From the NCBI GenBank assembly GCA_900549195.1, contig URNK01000065.1, forward strand, positions 1 to 9,242: a DNA stretch of 9,242 nt, in the 5' to 3' direction. The position numbers were made by a program, and so were the translations under genes. The stretch is from an uncultured Collinsella sp. (GTDB taxonomy: Bacteria > Actinomycetota > Coriobacteriia > Coriobacteriales > Coriobacteriaceae). Below are positions 1 through 5,923 of the stretch, piece after piece. How positions within the stretch are numbered: position 1 is the stretch's first letter; each line of letters begins with the position of its first letter. The notes below the pieces were generated by a model. That model was not told the DNA's origin. It saw only the letters and a program-made list of their open reading frames with translations, and searched no databases.

Positions 1-24
1 GCGTCAGATGTGTATAAGAGACAG
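1..24 (+). other. Residual Illumina Nextera (Tn5) adapter, not genomic
   Basis: Bases 6-24 read AGATGTGTATAAGAGACAG, exactly the 19-bp Tn5 mosaic end used in Nextera libraries. Bases 1-5 (GCGTC) are the matching end of the Read 1 adapter arm. The adapter was left on the contig end. Read in the helicase frame, its last 15 bases give MYKRQ with a GTG start, an artificial N-terminus. On the other strand it creates an artificial C-terminal SLIHI. The genome begins at base 25. Confidence 0.97.
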
Positions 25-1467
25 ATTCATAGCTTTATCGGCTCGAACCAGCCGCACCGTGCGCAGGTCGAGGCGCTCGATGCCCTGGCCGATCACCAAA
101 GTGTTCTGGCCGTTATGGGAACAGGGCGCGGCAAGTCTCTTATCTTCCATGTGCATGCCGCGCGCGAGGCGGTCCTTCGCGGGCGTGCGAGCATCTTTGT
201 CTATCCGCTGCGCGCGCTCGTTGCCGACCAGGCCTATCACCTCTCGTCGACGATGGCCGCGCTCGGCATTGGCGTGGGCGTGCTGACCGGCGAGACCGTG
301 GAGGCGGCGCGCGATGACGTGTTTGCCGGCTTGGCTTCGGGCCGCACCGGCATCGTGCTCACGACGCCCGAGTTCCTGTCCATTCACCGCGACCGCTTTG
401 CGCGTTCGGGACGCATCGGTTTTGTCGTTATCGATGAGGCGCATCATGCCGGTCTTGCCAAGGGCGGTGACCGCAGCGCCTATCTCGACATGCCCGATAT
501 CCTCAAGGCCCTGGGCGACCCGGTCGTTCTGGCCACGACTGCCACCGCAACGGCTCCGGTTGTGGCCGAGCTTGCCCGCGTGCTACCGATTACCCGCACG
601 GTGGTCGACGAGACGGTGCGCGAGAACTTGCAGCTCGAGGATGACCGAGATCTTGCGAGCCGCGAGAACCGCCTGGTGTCAATCGTGGCGACGGGGGAGA
701 AGACCGTCATCTACGTCAACTCGCGCGACCAGTCCGTGGCGCTTGCCAAGACGCTGCGCAAGCGGGTGCCCGATTGCGCGACCCGCATCGCGTTCTATAA
801 CGCGGGGCTTGCACGCTCCGATCGTCGCCGTGTCGAGGAAGCGTTTCGAGACGGCAGCCTCAGCTGCATCGTTTCGACCTCTGCCTTTGGTGAGGGCGTC
901 AACCTGCCCGATATTCGCCATGTCGTGCTCTACCACATGCCGTTTGGCAGCATTGAGTTCAACCAGATGAGCGGACGCGCCGGTCGCGACGGCCAACCTG
1001 CCGTGATTCACTTGCTCTATTCGTCGCGTGACGCTCGCATTAACGAGCGCCTGCTCGACTGCTACGCGCCCGAGCGCGATGAGCTCGTCACGCTCTATCG
1101 CGCGCTGCAGACCATGTGGCGCTCCAACCGCGGCAAGACCGGAGACGACTCGTTTAGTGCGAGCGATATCGACATCGCGCAGATGTGCCTCGCCATCGAT
1201 GCCCGCACGCCGGTTGACGAGCGCTCGGTGGCAAGCGGCCTGGGAATCTTCGAAGAGCTTGGTTTCTGTCGCGTTTCGGGGTTTGACGACACCCGTCGCA
1301 TCGCGATGGCAGAAAACCCCGGCCGTGTGCAATTGAGCAGGTCAATCCGCTATTTGGAGGGCTTGCGCTCGCGCATGGAGTTCTCGGCTTTCCGGAGTTG
1401 GGCGCTCGATTCGTGCGCTTCTGATATGCTAGCCAAAGTTAACCGCCCGATCGTTCCGCGGGCCTAG
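25..1467 (+). CDS. SF2 DEAH-box helicase, RecQ-like, 5' end missing (partial)
   Basis: Partial gene: 480 codons are visible and the frame is open to the adapter junction, so the start lies off the contig. The product should be an ATP-dependent DNA helicase/translocase. Visible motifs: Walker A GTGRGKS (118-138), motif Ia around FVYPLRALVADQ, LTTPEFL (Ib), motif II DEAH (433-444), motif III ATTATAT (532-552), motif IV VIYVNSRD, motif V STSAFGEGVNLP, and motif VI QMSGRAGRDG (964-993), which is typical of RecQ-like enzymes. The roughly 150 residues after motif VI may include a winged-helix segment. The four-cysteine zinc cluster of classical RecQ is not visible. The gene ends 15 bases before relA, suggesting one transcript. 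In Firmicutes recJ often lies just upstream of relA, so this may be the helicase half of a RecJ-associated or fused protein; that is inference. Helicase assignment is firm; the exact family and symbol are not. Confidence 0.88.
   Translation: MHSFIGSNQPHRAQVEALDALADHQSVLAVMGTGRGKSLIFHVHAAREAVLRGRASIFVYPLRALVADQAYHLSSTMAALGIGVGVLTGETVEAARDDVFAGLASGRTGIVLTTPEFLSIHRDRFARSGRIGFVVIDEAHHAGLAKGGDRSAYLDMPDILKALGDPVVLATTATATAPVVAELARVLPITRTVVDETVRENLQLEDDRDLASRENRLVSIVATGEKTVIYVNSRDQSVALAKTLRKRVPDCATRIAFYNAGLARSDRRRVEEAFRDGSLSCIVSTSAFGEGVNLPDIRHVVLYHMPFGSIEFNQMSGRAGRDGQPAVIHLLYSSRDARINERLLDCYAPERDELVTLYRALQTMWRSNRGKTGDDSFSASDIDIAQMCLAIDARTPVDERSVASGLGIFEELGFCRVSGFDDTRRIAMAENPGRVQLSRSIRYLEGLRSRMEFSAFRSWALDSCASDMLAKVNRPIVPRA
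1422..1430 (+). promoter_or_regulatory. Possible extended -10 promoter of relA inside the helicase gene
   Basis: TGATATGCT fits an extended -10 element (TGn then TATGCT) and would give a start point about 45 bases before the relA start codon. No good -35 hexamer is present at the usual distance. If real, relA can be transcribed separately from the helicase gene. Confidence 0.3.
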
Positions 1468-1482
1468 GGGAAGGGGACCTCG

Positions 1483-3843
1483 ATGGATGCCGCAGCCCGT
1501 ACCGCCCATGATTCCACCCTCCAGCCGTTTTCGGAGATGGAGCACTATAAGCATGCCGATGAGCTGCCACCCGAGATTATGGCGGACAGCTACGACAAGC
1601 TGGAACGCCTGTGCCTCAAATATATGAATGAGGAGGACTTCTCTAAGGTGGAGCAGGCCTACTGCTTTGCCGCCGAGAAGCACTGCAACCAAAAGCGCCG
1701 CTCGGGCGAGATGTACATTAACCATCCCGTCGAGGTGGCCATCATTTTGGCCGACCTCAAGATGGACTGCGATGTGGTGTGCGCCGCGCTGCTGCACGAT
1801 ACCGTCGAGGATACCGAGACCTCGCTTGCCGATGTGTCCGGCCTGTTTGGCGATACGGTAGCCGAGCTCGTCGATGGCGTGACCAAGCTCACCAACATCG
1901 AAGTCGACAGCATGGACGAGAAGCAGGCCCTCACGCTGCGCAAGATGTTCCTCGCCATGTCCAAGGACATCCGCGTCATTATCGTTAAGCTTGCCGACCG
2001 CCTGCATAACATGCGTACGCTGGCGGCCCTTCGCGAGGACCGTCGCCTGTTTAAGGCTCGCGAGACCATGGACGTGTATGCGCCCCTGGCCGACCGTCTG
2101 GGCATGAGCTCCATTAAATGGGAGCTCGAGGACCTGTCCTTCTTCTACCTGGAGCCCGATGCCTACCAGCGTATCGCGCGCATGGTGGCGGAGTCGCGCG
2201 AGGTCCGTGAGCGCTATCTGGCCGAGACCATCAAGACACTCACCGACGAACTCAACCGCATTGGCCTGGAGGACTTCCAGATTAACGGCCGTTCCAAGCA
2301 CTATTGGTCCATCTACCAAAAGATGAAGCGCAAGGGCAAGGAATTCTCCGAGATCTACGACCTGGTGGCACTGCGTGTCATCACGCATTCGGTGCGCGAT
2401 TGCTACTCCACGCTCGGCGCGGTGCATACGCTGTGGCACCCCATGCCCGGTCGCTTTAAAGACTATATCGCCATGCCCAAGGTCAATAACTACCAGTCGC
2501 TCCACACGACGGTCATCGGCCCCACGGCCCGCCCGCTCGAGATTCAGATTCGAACCTATGAGATGCATGAGCAGGCCGAGTACGGCATTGCCGCCCACTG
2601 GCTCTATAAGAAGTCGGGCGGATCGTCTGCTTCCAAGACCAATGACGCCCAGCGTCTGGACGACCAGATTAACTGGCTCAAACATTCGCTCGATTGGGCG
2701 GCTTCTGACGAGATTACGGACGCCAAGGAATACCTGCACTCGCTGAAGGTCGATCTGTTCGACCAGGAGATCTTCGTCTTTACACCCAAGGGCGAGGTCA
2801 TGGCGCTTCGTGCCGGCTCCACGCCGCTCGACTTTGCCTACGCCGTTCACACCGAGGTGGGCAACCACTGCGTCGGCGCTAAGATCAACGGTGCGGTGGC
2901 CCCGCTCACGCACGAGATCAAGACGGGCGACCGCGTTGAAATCCTGACCAACAAGAGTTCCAAGCCGTCGCGTGATTGGCTCAAGATCGTCAAGACACCT
3001 TCGGCCAAGTCAAAGATTCGCCGTTACTTCGCCGCCGCGACCAAAGACGATGACGCCGCTGCCGGCCGCGATATACTGGCCAAGGACCTGCGCAAGCGCG
3101 GGTATGGCATCTCTACGCCGCGATCCACGCGTGCGCTCAACGCCGTGGCGGAGCAGTTTAACTACAAGCAGCTCGAGGACCTGTTTGCCGCCGTCGGCGC
3201 CGGCAAGGTTGCCCCGCGCGCTGTGGGTAACAAGGTCGAGCAAATCTTGGACCCCAAGCCCGAGGAACAGGTCACCAAGGCCGAGGCTATCGCCGAGGTT
3301 GTCAAGCAGCCTGCCCGCGGCTCCAACCGCAAGCCGCAAAAGCGCGGCAAGAGCGCCAGCAACGGCATTATCGTCAAGGGCGAGAGCAACAGCGGACTGC
3401 TGGTCCGTCTGGCGCATTGCTGCAATCCGGTGACGGGCGACGATATCGTCGGCTTCATCACGCGCGGCCGCGGCGTTTCGGTGCATCGCGCCAACTGCCC
3501 CAACGTCAAGGGTCTTATGGAGCATCCCGAGCGCATGATCGAAGTGGAGTGGGACGGCGCTGCCGACACCCTCTTCCAGGTCGAGATCGTGGTCGAGTGC
3601 CTGGACCGCATGGGTCTGCTCAAGGATGTCACCATTGCCATTGGCGATGCGGGCGGCAATATCCTTTCTGCCGCCACCTCGACCAACCGCGAGGGTATTG
3701 CAACCCTGCGCTTTATGGTCGAGATCTCGGACGCGAGTGGCCTGGATCCGCTGCTGGCCTCTATCAGCAGCGTTGACTCGGTCTACGACGCGCGCCGCCT
3801 GATGCCCGGCGAGGGTGGAGCCCAACTTAAGCGCCGCGTTTAG
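1483..3843 (+). CDS. relA: Bifunctional (p)ppGpp synthetase/hydrolase, Rel/SpoT family
   Basis: Full-length 786-residue long RSH enzyme. It makes the alarmone (p)ppGpp from ATP plus GDP/GTP and degrades it, controlling the stringent response on the ribosome and in the cytoplasm. Domains in order: HD hydrolase (about 60-215) with H81, H105-D106, E109-D110 and the ADRLHN block at 171-176; synthetase (about 265-375) with RFKD at 324-327, YQSLHTTV from 337 and EIQIRTYEMH from 353; TGS (about 424-489); a basic linker near 610-625; zinc-finger region with H645, C646, C647, H668, C672; and a C-terminal ACT/RRM domain (about 697-775). The RxKD form, rather than the ExDD form of synthesis-only RelA, plus an intact HDxxED hydrolase site indicate a two-way enzyme. 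The start is supported by AAGGGG at 1471-1476, six bases upstream. Nothing is missing or truncated. Confidence 0.97.
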   Translation: MDAAARTAHDSTLQPFSEMEHYKHADELPPEIMADSYDKLERLCLKYMNEEDFSKVEQAYCFAAEKHCNQKRRSGEMYINHPVEVAIILADLKMDCDVVCAALLHDTVEDTETSLADVSGLFGDTVAELVDGVTKLTNIEVDSMDEKQALTLRKMFLAMSKDIRVIIVKLADRLHNMRTLAALREDRRLFKARETMDVYAPLADRLGMSSIKWELEDLSFFYLEPDAYQRIARMVAESREVRERYLAETIKTLTDELNRIGLEDFQINGRSKHYWSIYQKMKRKGKEFSEIYDLVALRVITHSVRDCYSTLGAVHTLWHPMPGRFKDYIAMPKVNNYQSLHTTVIGPTARPLEIQIRTYEMHEQAEYGIAAHWLYKKSGGSSASKTNDAQRLDDQINWLKHSLDWAASDEITDAKEYLHSLKVDLFDQEIFVFTPKGEVMALRAGSTPLDFAYAVHTEVGNHCVGAKINGAVAPLTHEIKTGDRVEILTNKSSKPSRDWLKIVKTPSAKSKIRRYFAAATKDDDAAAGRDILAKDLRKRGYGISTPRSTRALNAVAEQFNYKQLEDLFAAVGAGKVAPRAVGNKVEQILDPKPEEQVTKAEAIAEVVKQPARGSNRKPQKRGKSASNGIIVKGESNSGLLVRLAHCCNPVTGDDIVGFITRGRGVSVHRANCPNVKGLMEHPERMIEVEWDGAADTLFQVEIVVECLDRMGLLKDVTIAIGDAGGNILSAATSTNREGIATLRFMVEISDASGLDPLLASISSVDSVYDARRLMPGEGGAQLKRRV

Positions 3844-3854
3844 TCGCGACGAAC

Positions 3855-3882
3855 GTGCCACATTATCGATATTCGCTACACT
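3855..3882 (+). promoter_or_regulatory. Probable promoter of the MBL-fold hydrolase gene
   Basis: TACACT at 3877-3882 is a good -10. GTGCCA at 3855-3860, 16 bases upstream, is a fair -35 (4 of 6 matches to TTGACA). The predicted start near 3889 lies inside the palindrome at 3880-3907, whose left arm overlaps the -10. Confidence 0.42.
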
Positions 3883-3907
3883 CGAGGCATCGTTTGATGC
3901 CTCGAGT
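3880..3907 (+). repeat. Perfect 12-bp inverted repeat after relA, overlapping the next promoter
   Basis: ACTCGAGGCATC (3880-3891) and GATGCCTCGAGT (3896-3907) are exact reverse complements around a GTTT loop. As RNA read through from relA this is a very stable hairpin, but the following bases (TCTATAG) are not a proper U-tract, so it is at best a weak intrinsic terminator or a 3'-end protecting hairpin. As DNA it overlaps the -10 and start point of the downstream promoter, where a dimeric repressor could bind. Both roles are inference. Confidence 0.75.
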
Positions 3908-3927
3908 TCTATAGAGAGGAGAGGGAC

Positions 3928-4611
3928 ATGAGTGCTGTGTCCTTGGATGTAACTCCCAAGGGAACGGTCGAGATCGAGACACTCGTAAACGGTCCCATTC
4001 AGACCAATAGCTATGCTGTTATTTCGGACAATGAGTGCGTGATTGTCGACCCCGCATGGGAAGGCGAGCGCCTGGTGGAGCATATTCGAGCCAAGCATCC
4101 CGGCGTACGCATGCTTGGCGCCGTATGCACTCATGGCCATGCCGATCATGTTGGTGGTGTTGCCGGCGTGCGAACCACCGTTGGCGAGGGTTGTCAGTAT
4201 GAGCTGTGTGCTAAGGATGTGGCGGTGCCGCATGCGAACATCGAGGAACAGCGAGCTATGTGGGGCATTGAGACGCCCGACCCTGGGGAGCCGACGCGCC
4301 TGCTCGCCGAGGGCGATACTCTCGAGGTGGGCGATATCTGCCTGCAGGTGATCGAGGCACCAGGGCATACGCCGGGCGGAATCGTCTTGTTTGCCGCCAC
4401 CGAGCAGGGGAACATTGCCTTTGTGGGCGACACCCTGTTTCCGGGTGGGCACGGCCGCACCGATCTTTCTGGAGGAGACGAGGCGGCGATTCTGCGCTCG
4501 CTCTCCAAGCTCGCCCGGCTTCTCCCGCCCGATACCGTTTGCCTAACCGGCCATGGCGATTCGACCACCATGGCACGCGAGCTCATGCAGAACCCTTTCA
4601 TGCAGGTGTAG
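3928..4611 (+). CDS. Metallo-beta-lactamase-fold hydrolase, glyoxalase II-like
   Basis: Complete 227-residue cytoplasmic protein with no signal peptide. It has the full metal-binding set of the glyoxalase II group: THGHADH at 68-74 (H69, H71, D73, H74), H147 in APGHTPGG, D168 in FVGDTLFPGG, and H209 in TGHGDSTT. These hold two metal ions (usually Zn or Fe/Zn) that hydrolyse a thioester or similar substrate. The small size, without the C-terminal glutathione-binding helices of true GloB, suggests a YcbL-like hydrolase; the natural substrate cannot be read from the sequence. The start is set by AGGAG at 3917-3921, six bases upstream. In many Firmicutes a related hydrolase gene follows relA and dtd; here no dtd lies between them. 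It has its own promoter. Confidence 0.9.
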   Translation: MSAVSLDVTPKGTVEIETLVNGPIQTNSYAVISDNECVIVDPAWEGERLVEHIRAKHPGVRMLGAVCTHGHADHVGGVAGVRTTVGEGCQYELCAKDVAVPHANIEEQRAMWGIETPDPGEPTRLLAEGDTLEVGDICLQVIEAPGHTPGGIVLFAATEQGNIAFVGDTLFPGGHGRTDLSGGDEAAILRSLSKLARLLPPDTVCLTGHGDSTTMARELMQNPFMQV

Positions 4612-4642
4612 CTTAATAGTCGGCTTTTTGAAGCACGAGAAG

Positions 4643-4717
4643 CGTCCAAACGTCAAGCTATTTTTCCCCAACGGGTCAATTTCGTAGGGCAAACGGTCAA
4701 AAAAGTCTGTTTGGACG
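4643..4717 (+). repeat. Repeat cluster upstream of fba (three direct repeats plus inverted pair)
   Basis: Three similar boxes occur at near-regular spacing: AACGTCAA (4649-4656), AACGGGTCAA (4670-4679) and AACGGTCAA (4692-4700). They start 21 and 22 bases apart, about two helical turns. They lie between exact 9-bp inverted arms CGTCCAAAC (4643-4651) and GTTTGGACG (4709-4717). The arrangement lies 40-115 bases upstream of the fba -10 and looks like an array of activator or repressor sites. The protein that would bind is unknown. Confidence 0.4.
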
Positions 4718-4757
4718 ATATTCGTGAACAAACGAACGTTTATGCTCGGGTGCGCCG

Positions 4758-4766
4758 TGGTAAAAT
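4758..4766 (+). promoter_or_regulatory. Probable extended -10 promoter of fba
   Basis: TGGTAAAAT combines the TGn extension with TAAAAT, a strong -10, about 40 bases before the start codon. The -35 region is weak (TTTATG at 4739-4744 is the nearest candidate), so recognition would depend on the extended -10 or on an activator bound to the repeats upstream. Confidence 0.5.
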
Positions 4767-4806
4767 CACAGGCGTTATCGGAGCAACCTTACAGGAGGTT
4801 TCTTTT

Positions 4807-5673
4807 ATGCTCGTCAACGCAGCAGACATGCTCAAGAAGGCCGAGGCCGGCAAGTACGGTCTCGGTGCCTTCAACACCAACAACCTCGAGTGGACCCTGG
4901 CTATTCTCCAGGCCGCCGAGGAGGCCAAGTCTCCGCTGATCCTTCAGTGCACCGCTGGTGCCGCTAAGTGGATGGGCGGTTTCAAGGTCTGCGCCGACAT
5001 GGTCAAGGCTGCCGTCGAGGCCACGGGTGTTACCGTTCCCGTCGCCCTTCACCTCGATCACGGTTCTTACGAGGACTGCTTCAAGTGCATCGAGGCCGGC
5101 TTCACGTCCATCATGTATGACGGCTCTCACGAGGAGACCTTCCAGCTTAACCTCGACCGCACCAAGGAGCTCGTTGAGCTTGCCCACTCCAAGGGCATGT
5201 CCATCGAGGCCGAGGTCGGCGGCATCGGCGGCACCGAGGACGGCGTGACCTCCAGCGGCGAGCTCGCTGATCCTGCTGAGTGCAAGCAGATTGCTGACCT
5301 GGGCGTTGACTTCCTCGCTTGCGGTATCGGCAACATCCACGGCGTGTACCCTGCCGACTGGGCTGGCCTTTCCTTCGAGCGCCTGGGCGAGATCAAGGCT
5401 CAGACCGGCGACCTGCCCCTCGTCCTGCACGGTGGCACCGGCATCCCCGAGGATCAGATCAAGAAGGCCATCTCCCTGGGCATCTCCAAGATCAACGTCA
5501 ACACCGATCTGCAGCTCGTCTTCGCCAAGGGCGTTCGCGAGTACATCGAGGCCGGCAAGGATCAGCAGGGCAAGGGCTTTGACCCCCGCAAGCTCCTCAA
5601 GCCTGGTCGCGACAACATCGTTGCCCGCACCAAGGAGCTCATGGAGGAGTTTGGCTCCGTCAACAAGGCGTAA
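4807..5673 (+). CDS. fba: Class II fructose-1,6-bisphosphate aldolase
   Basis: Complete 288-residue metal-dependent aldolase that reversibly cleaves fructose-1,6-bisphosphate to dihydroxyacetone phosphate and glyceraldehyde-3-phosphate in glycolysis/gluconeogenesis. The signature LHLDHG at 81-86 holds catalytic D84 and zinc ligand H85. Further likely ligands are H178 in GNIHG and H208 in VLHGGTG, with a conserved acidic pair at EAEVGG (134-139). GGTGIP (209-214) and NVNTDL (230-235) form the phosphate-binding loops. The length matches the Firmicutes-type FbaA group. The start at 4807 is chosen because AGGAGG (4793-4798) lies eight bases upstream; the frame is open further upstream, but that part contains the promoter. 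Codons are strongly biased to C-ended forms, as expected for a highly expressed glycolytic gene. Related aldolases act on tagatose bisphosphate, but the fructose enzyme is the best call. Confidence 0.95.
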   Translation: MLVNAADMLKKAEAGKYGLGAFNTNNLEWTLAILQAAEEAKSPLILQCTAGAAKWMGGFKVCADMVKAAVEATGVTVPVALHLDHGSYEDCFKCIEAGFTSIMYDGSHEETFQLNLDRTKELVELAHSKGMSIEAEVGGIGGTEDGVTSSGELADPAECKQIADLGVDFLACGIGNIHGVYPADWAGLSFERLGEIKAQTGDLPLVLHGGTGIPEDQIKKAISLGISKINVNTDLQLVFAKGVREYIEAGKDQQGKGFDPRKLLKPGRDNIVARTKELMEEFGSVNKA

Positions 5674-5693
5674 GCGTCGCTAAACTTCCCGCC

Positions 5694-5785
5694 GGAAGCC
5701 CCGTCTCCCTACACTGTTTCCTTTGCGCTCACCTGGCTTCGCCAGAAGTCGCGCCAAGGAAACAGTTCCGGGGGACGGGGCTTCC
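5694..5785 (+). repeat. 92-base long inverted repeat/hairpin between fba and its likely terminator
   Basis: Outer arms GGAAGCCCCGTC (5694-5705) and GACGGGGCTTCC (5774-5785) pair perfectly, extended by TCCC/GGGG (5706-5709 with 5770-5773, one T-G wobble). After a small internal loop, ACTGTTTCCTT (5713-5723) pairs perfectly with AAGGAAACAGT (5756-5766). GCGC (5725-5728) then pairs with GCGC (5751-5754), and CTGGC/GCCAG (5733-5737 with 5741-5745) closes a TTC loop. There are about 36 base pairs in all, with no T-tract afterwards and no coding potential. It could be a short non-autonomous palindromic element, a structured RNA, or an mRNA 3'-end stabiliser. Confidence 0.85.
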
Positions 5786-5850
5786 TTCGTTTAACGCCGC
5801 AGGGTTACTGGGCTGAATTCTTTTTTTGACTACCGTTCGGCGGTGTTGAT

Positions 5851-5875
5851 GGCTCCCTTGTTGGGGCTTTCTTTT
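5851..5875 (+). terminator. Possible rho-independent terminator downstream of fba
   Basis: GGCTCC (5851-5856) pairs with GGGGCT (5863-5868) using two wobbles around a CTTGTT loop, followed by TTTCTTTTT. The stem is short. It overlaps the -35 of the next promoter, so it is a compact boundary between the two units rather than a strong stand-alone terminator. Confidence 0.4.
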
Positions 5876-5889
5876 TATCTCGCTACAAT
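5861..5889 (+). promoter_or_regulatory. Promoter of the transglutaminase-domain gene
   Basis: TTGGGG (5861-5866) and TACAAT (5884-5889) are separated by exactly 17 bases, a good housekeeping-type promoter. The start point would be near 5896, downstream of the first possible in-frame start codons, which supports translation from the ATG at 5924. Confidence 0.55.
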
Positions 5890-5923
5890 GGACTTCAAGC
5901 GTTCTAATGACTTGGAGTTTGGT

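Noticed and set aside
10..24. GTG start and MYKRQ N-terminus of the helicase
   Set aside because: These five codons are entirely adapter sequence; the real start of the gene is outside the window.
1429..2913. Long open frame (494 codons) on the minus strand opposite relA
   Set aside because: It mirrors the relA coding frame in C/G-ended DNA, has a low-complexity His/Leu/Val/Gly-rich product and no recognisable motif. relA on the + strand has full domain support.
3010..4452. Long minus-strand open frame opposite the relA end and the MBL-fold hydrolase
   Set aside because: It spans two unrelated, well-supported + strand genes plus their intergenic palindrome, and its product has no family features. 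It is a composition artefact.
4711..4806. N-terminal extension of fba by 32 codons from a TTG start
   Set aside because: The extension contains the promoter -10, has no Shine-Dalgarno, and does not belong to the aldolase family; ATG 4807 has AGGAGG at eight bases.
5843..5923. Earlier start for the transglutaminase-domain protein at 5843 or 5888
   Set aside because: Both lie upstream of or within the predicted -10 and start point and lack a Shine-Dalgarno; ATG 5924 has GGAG at six bases.
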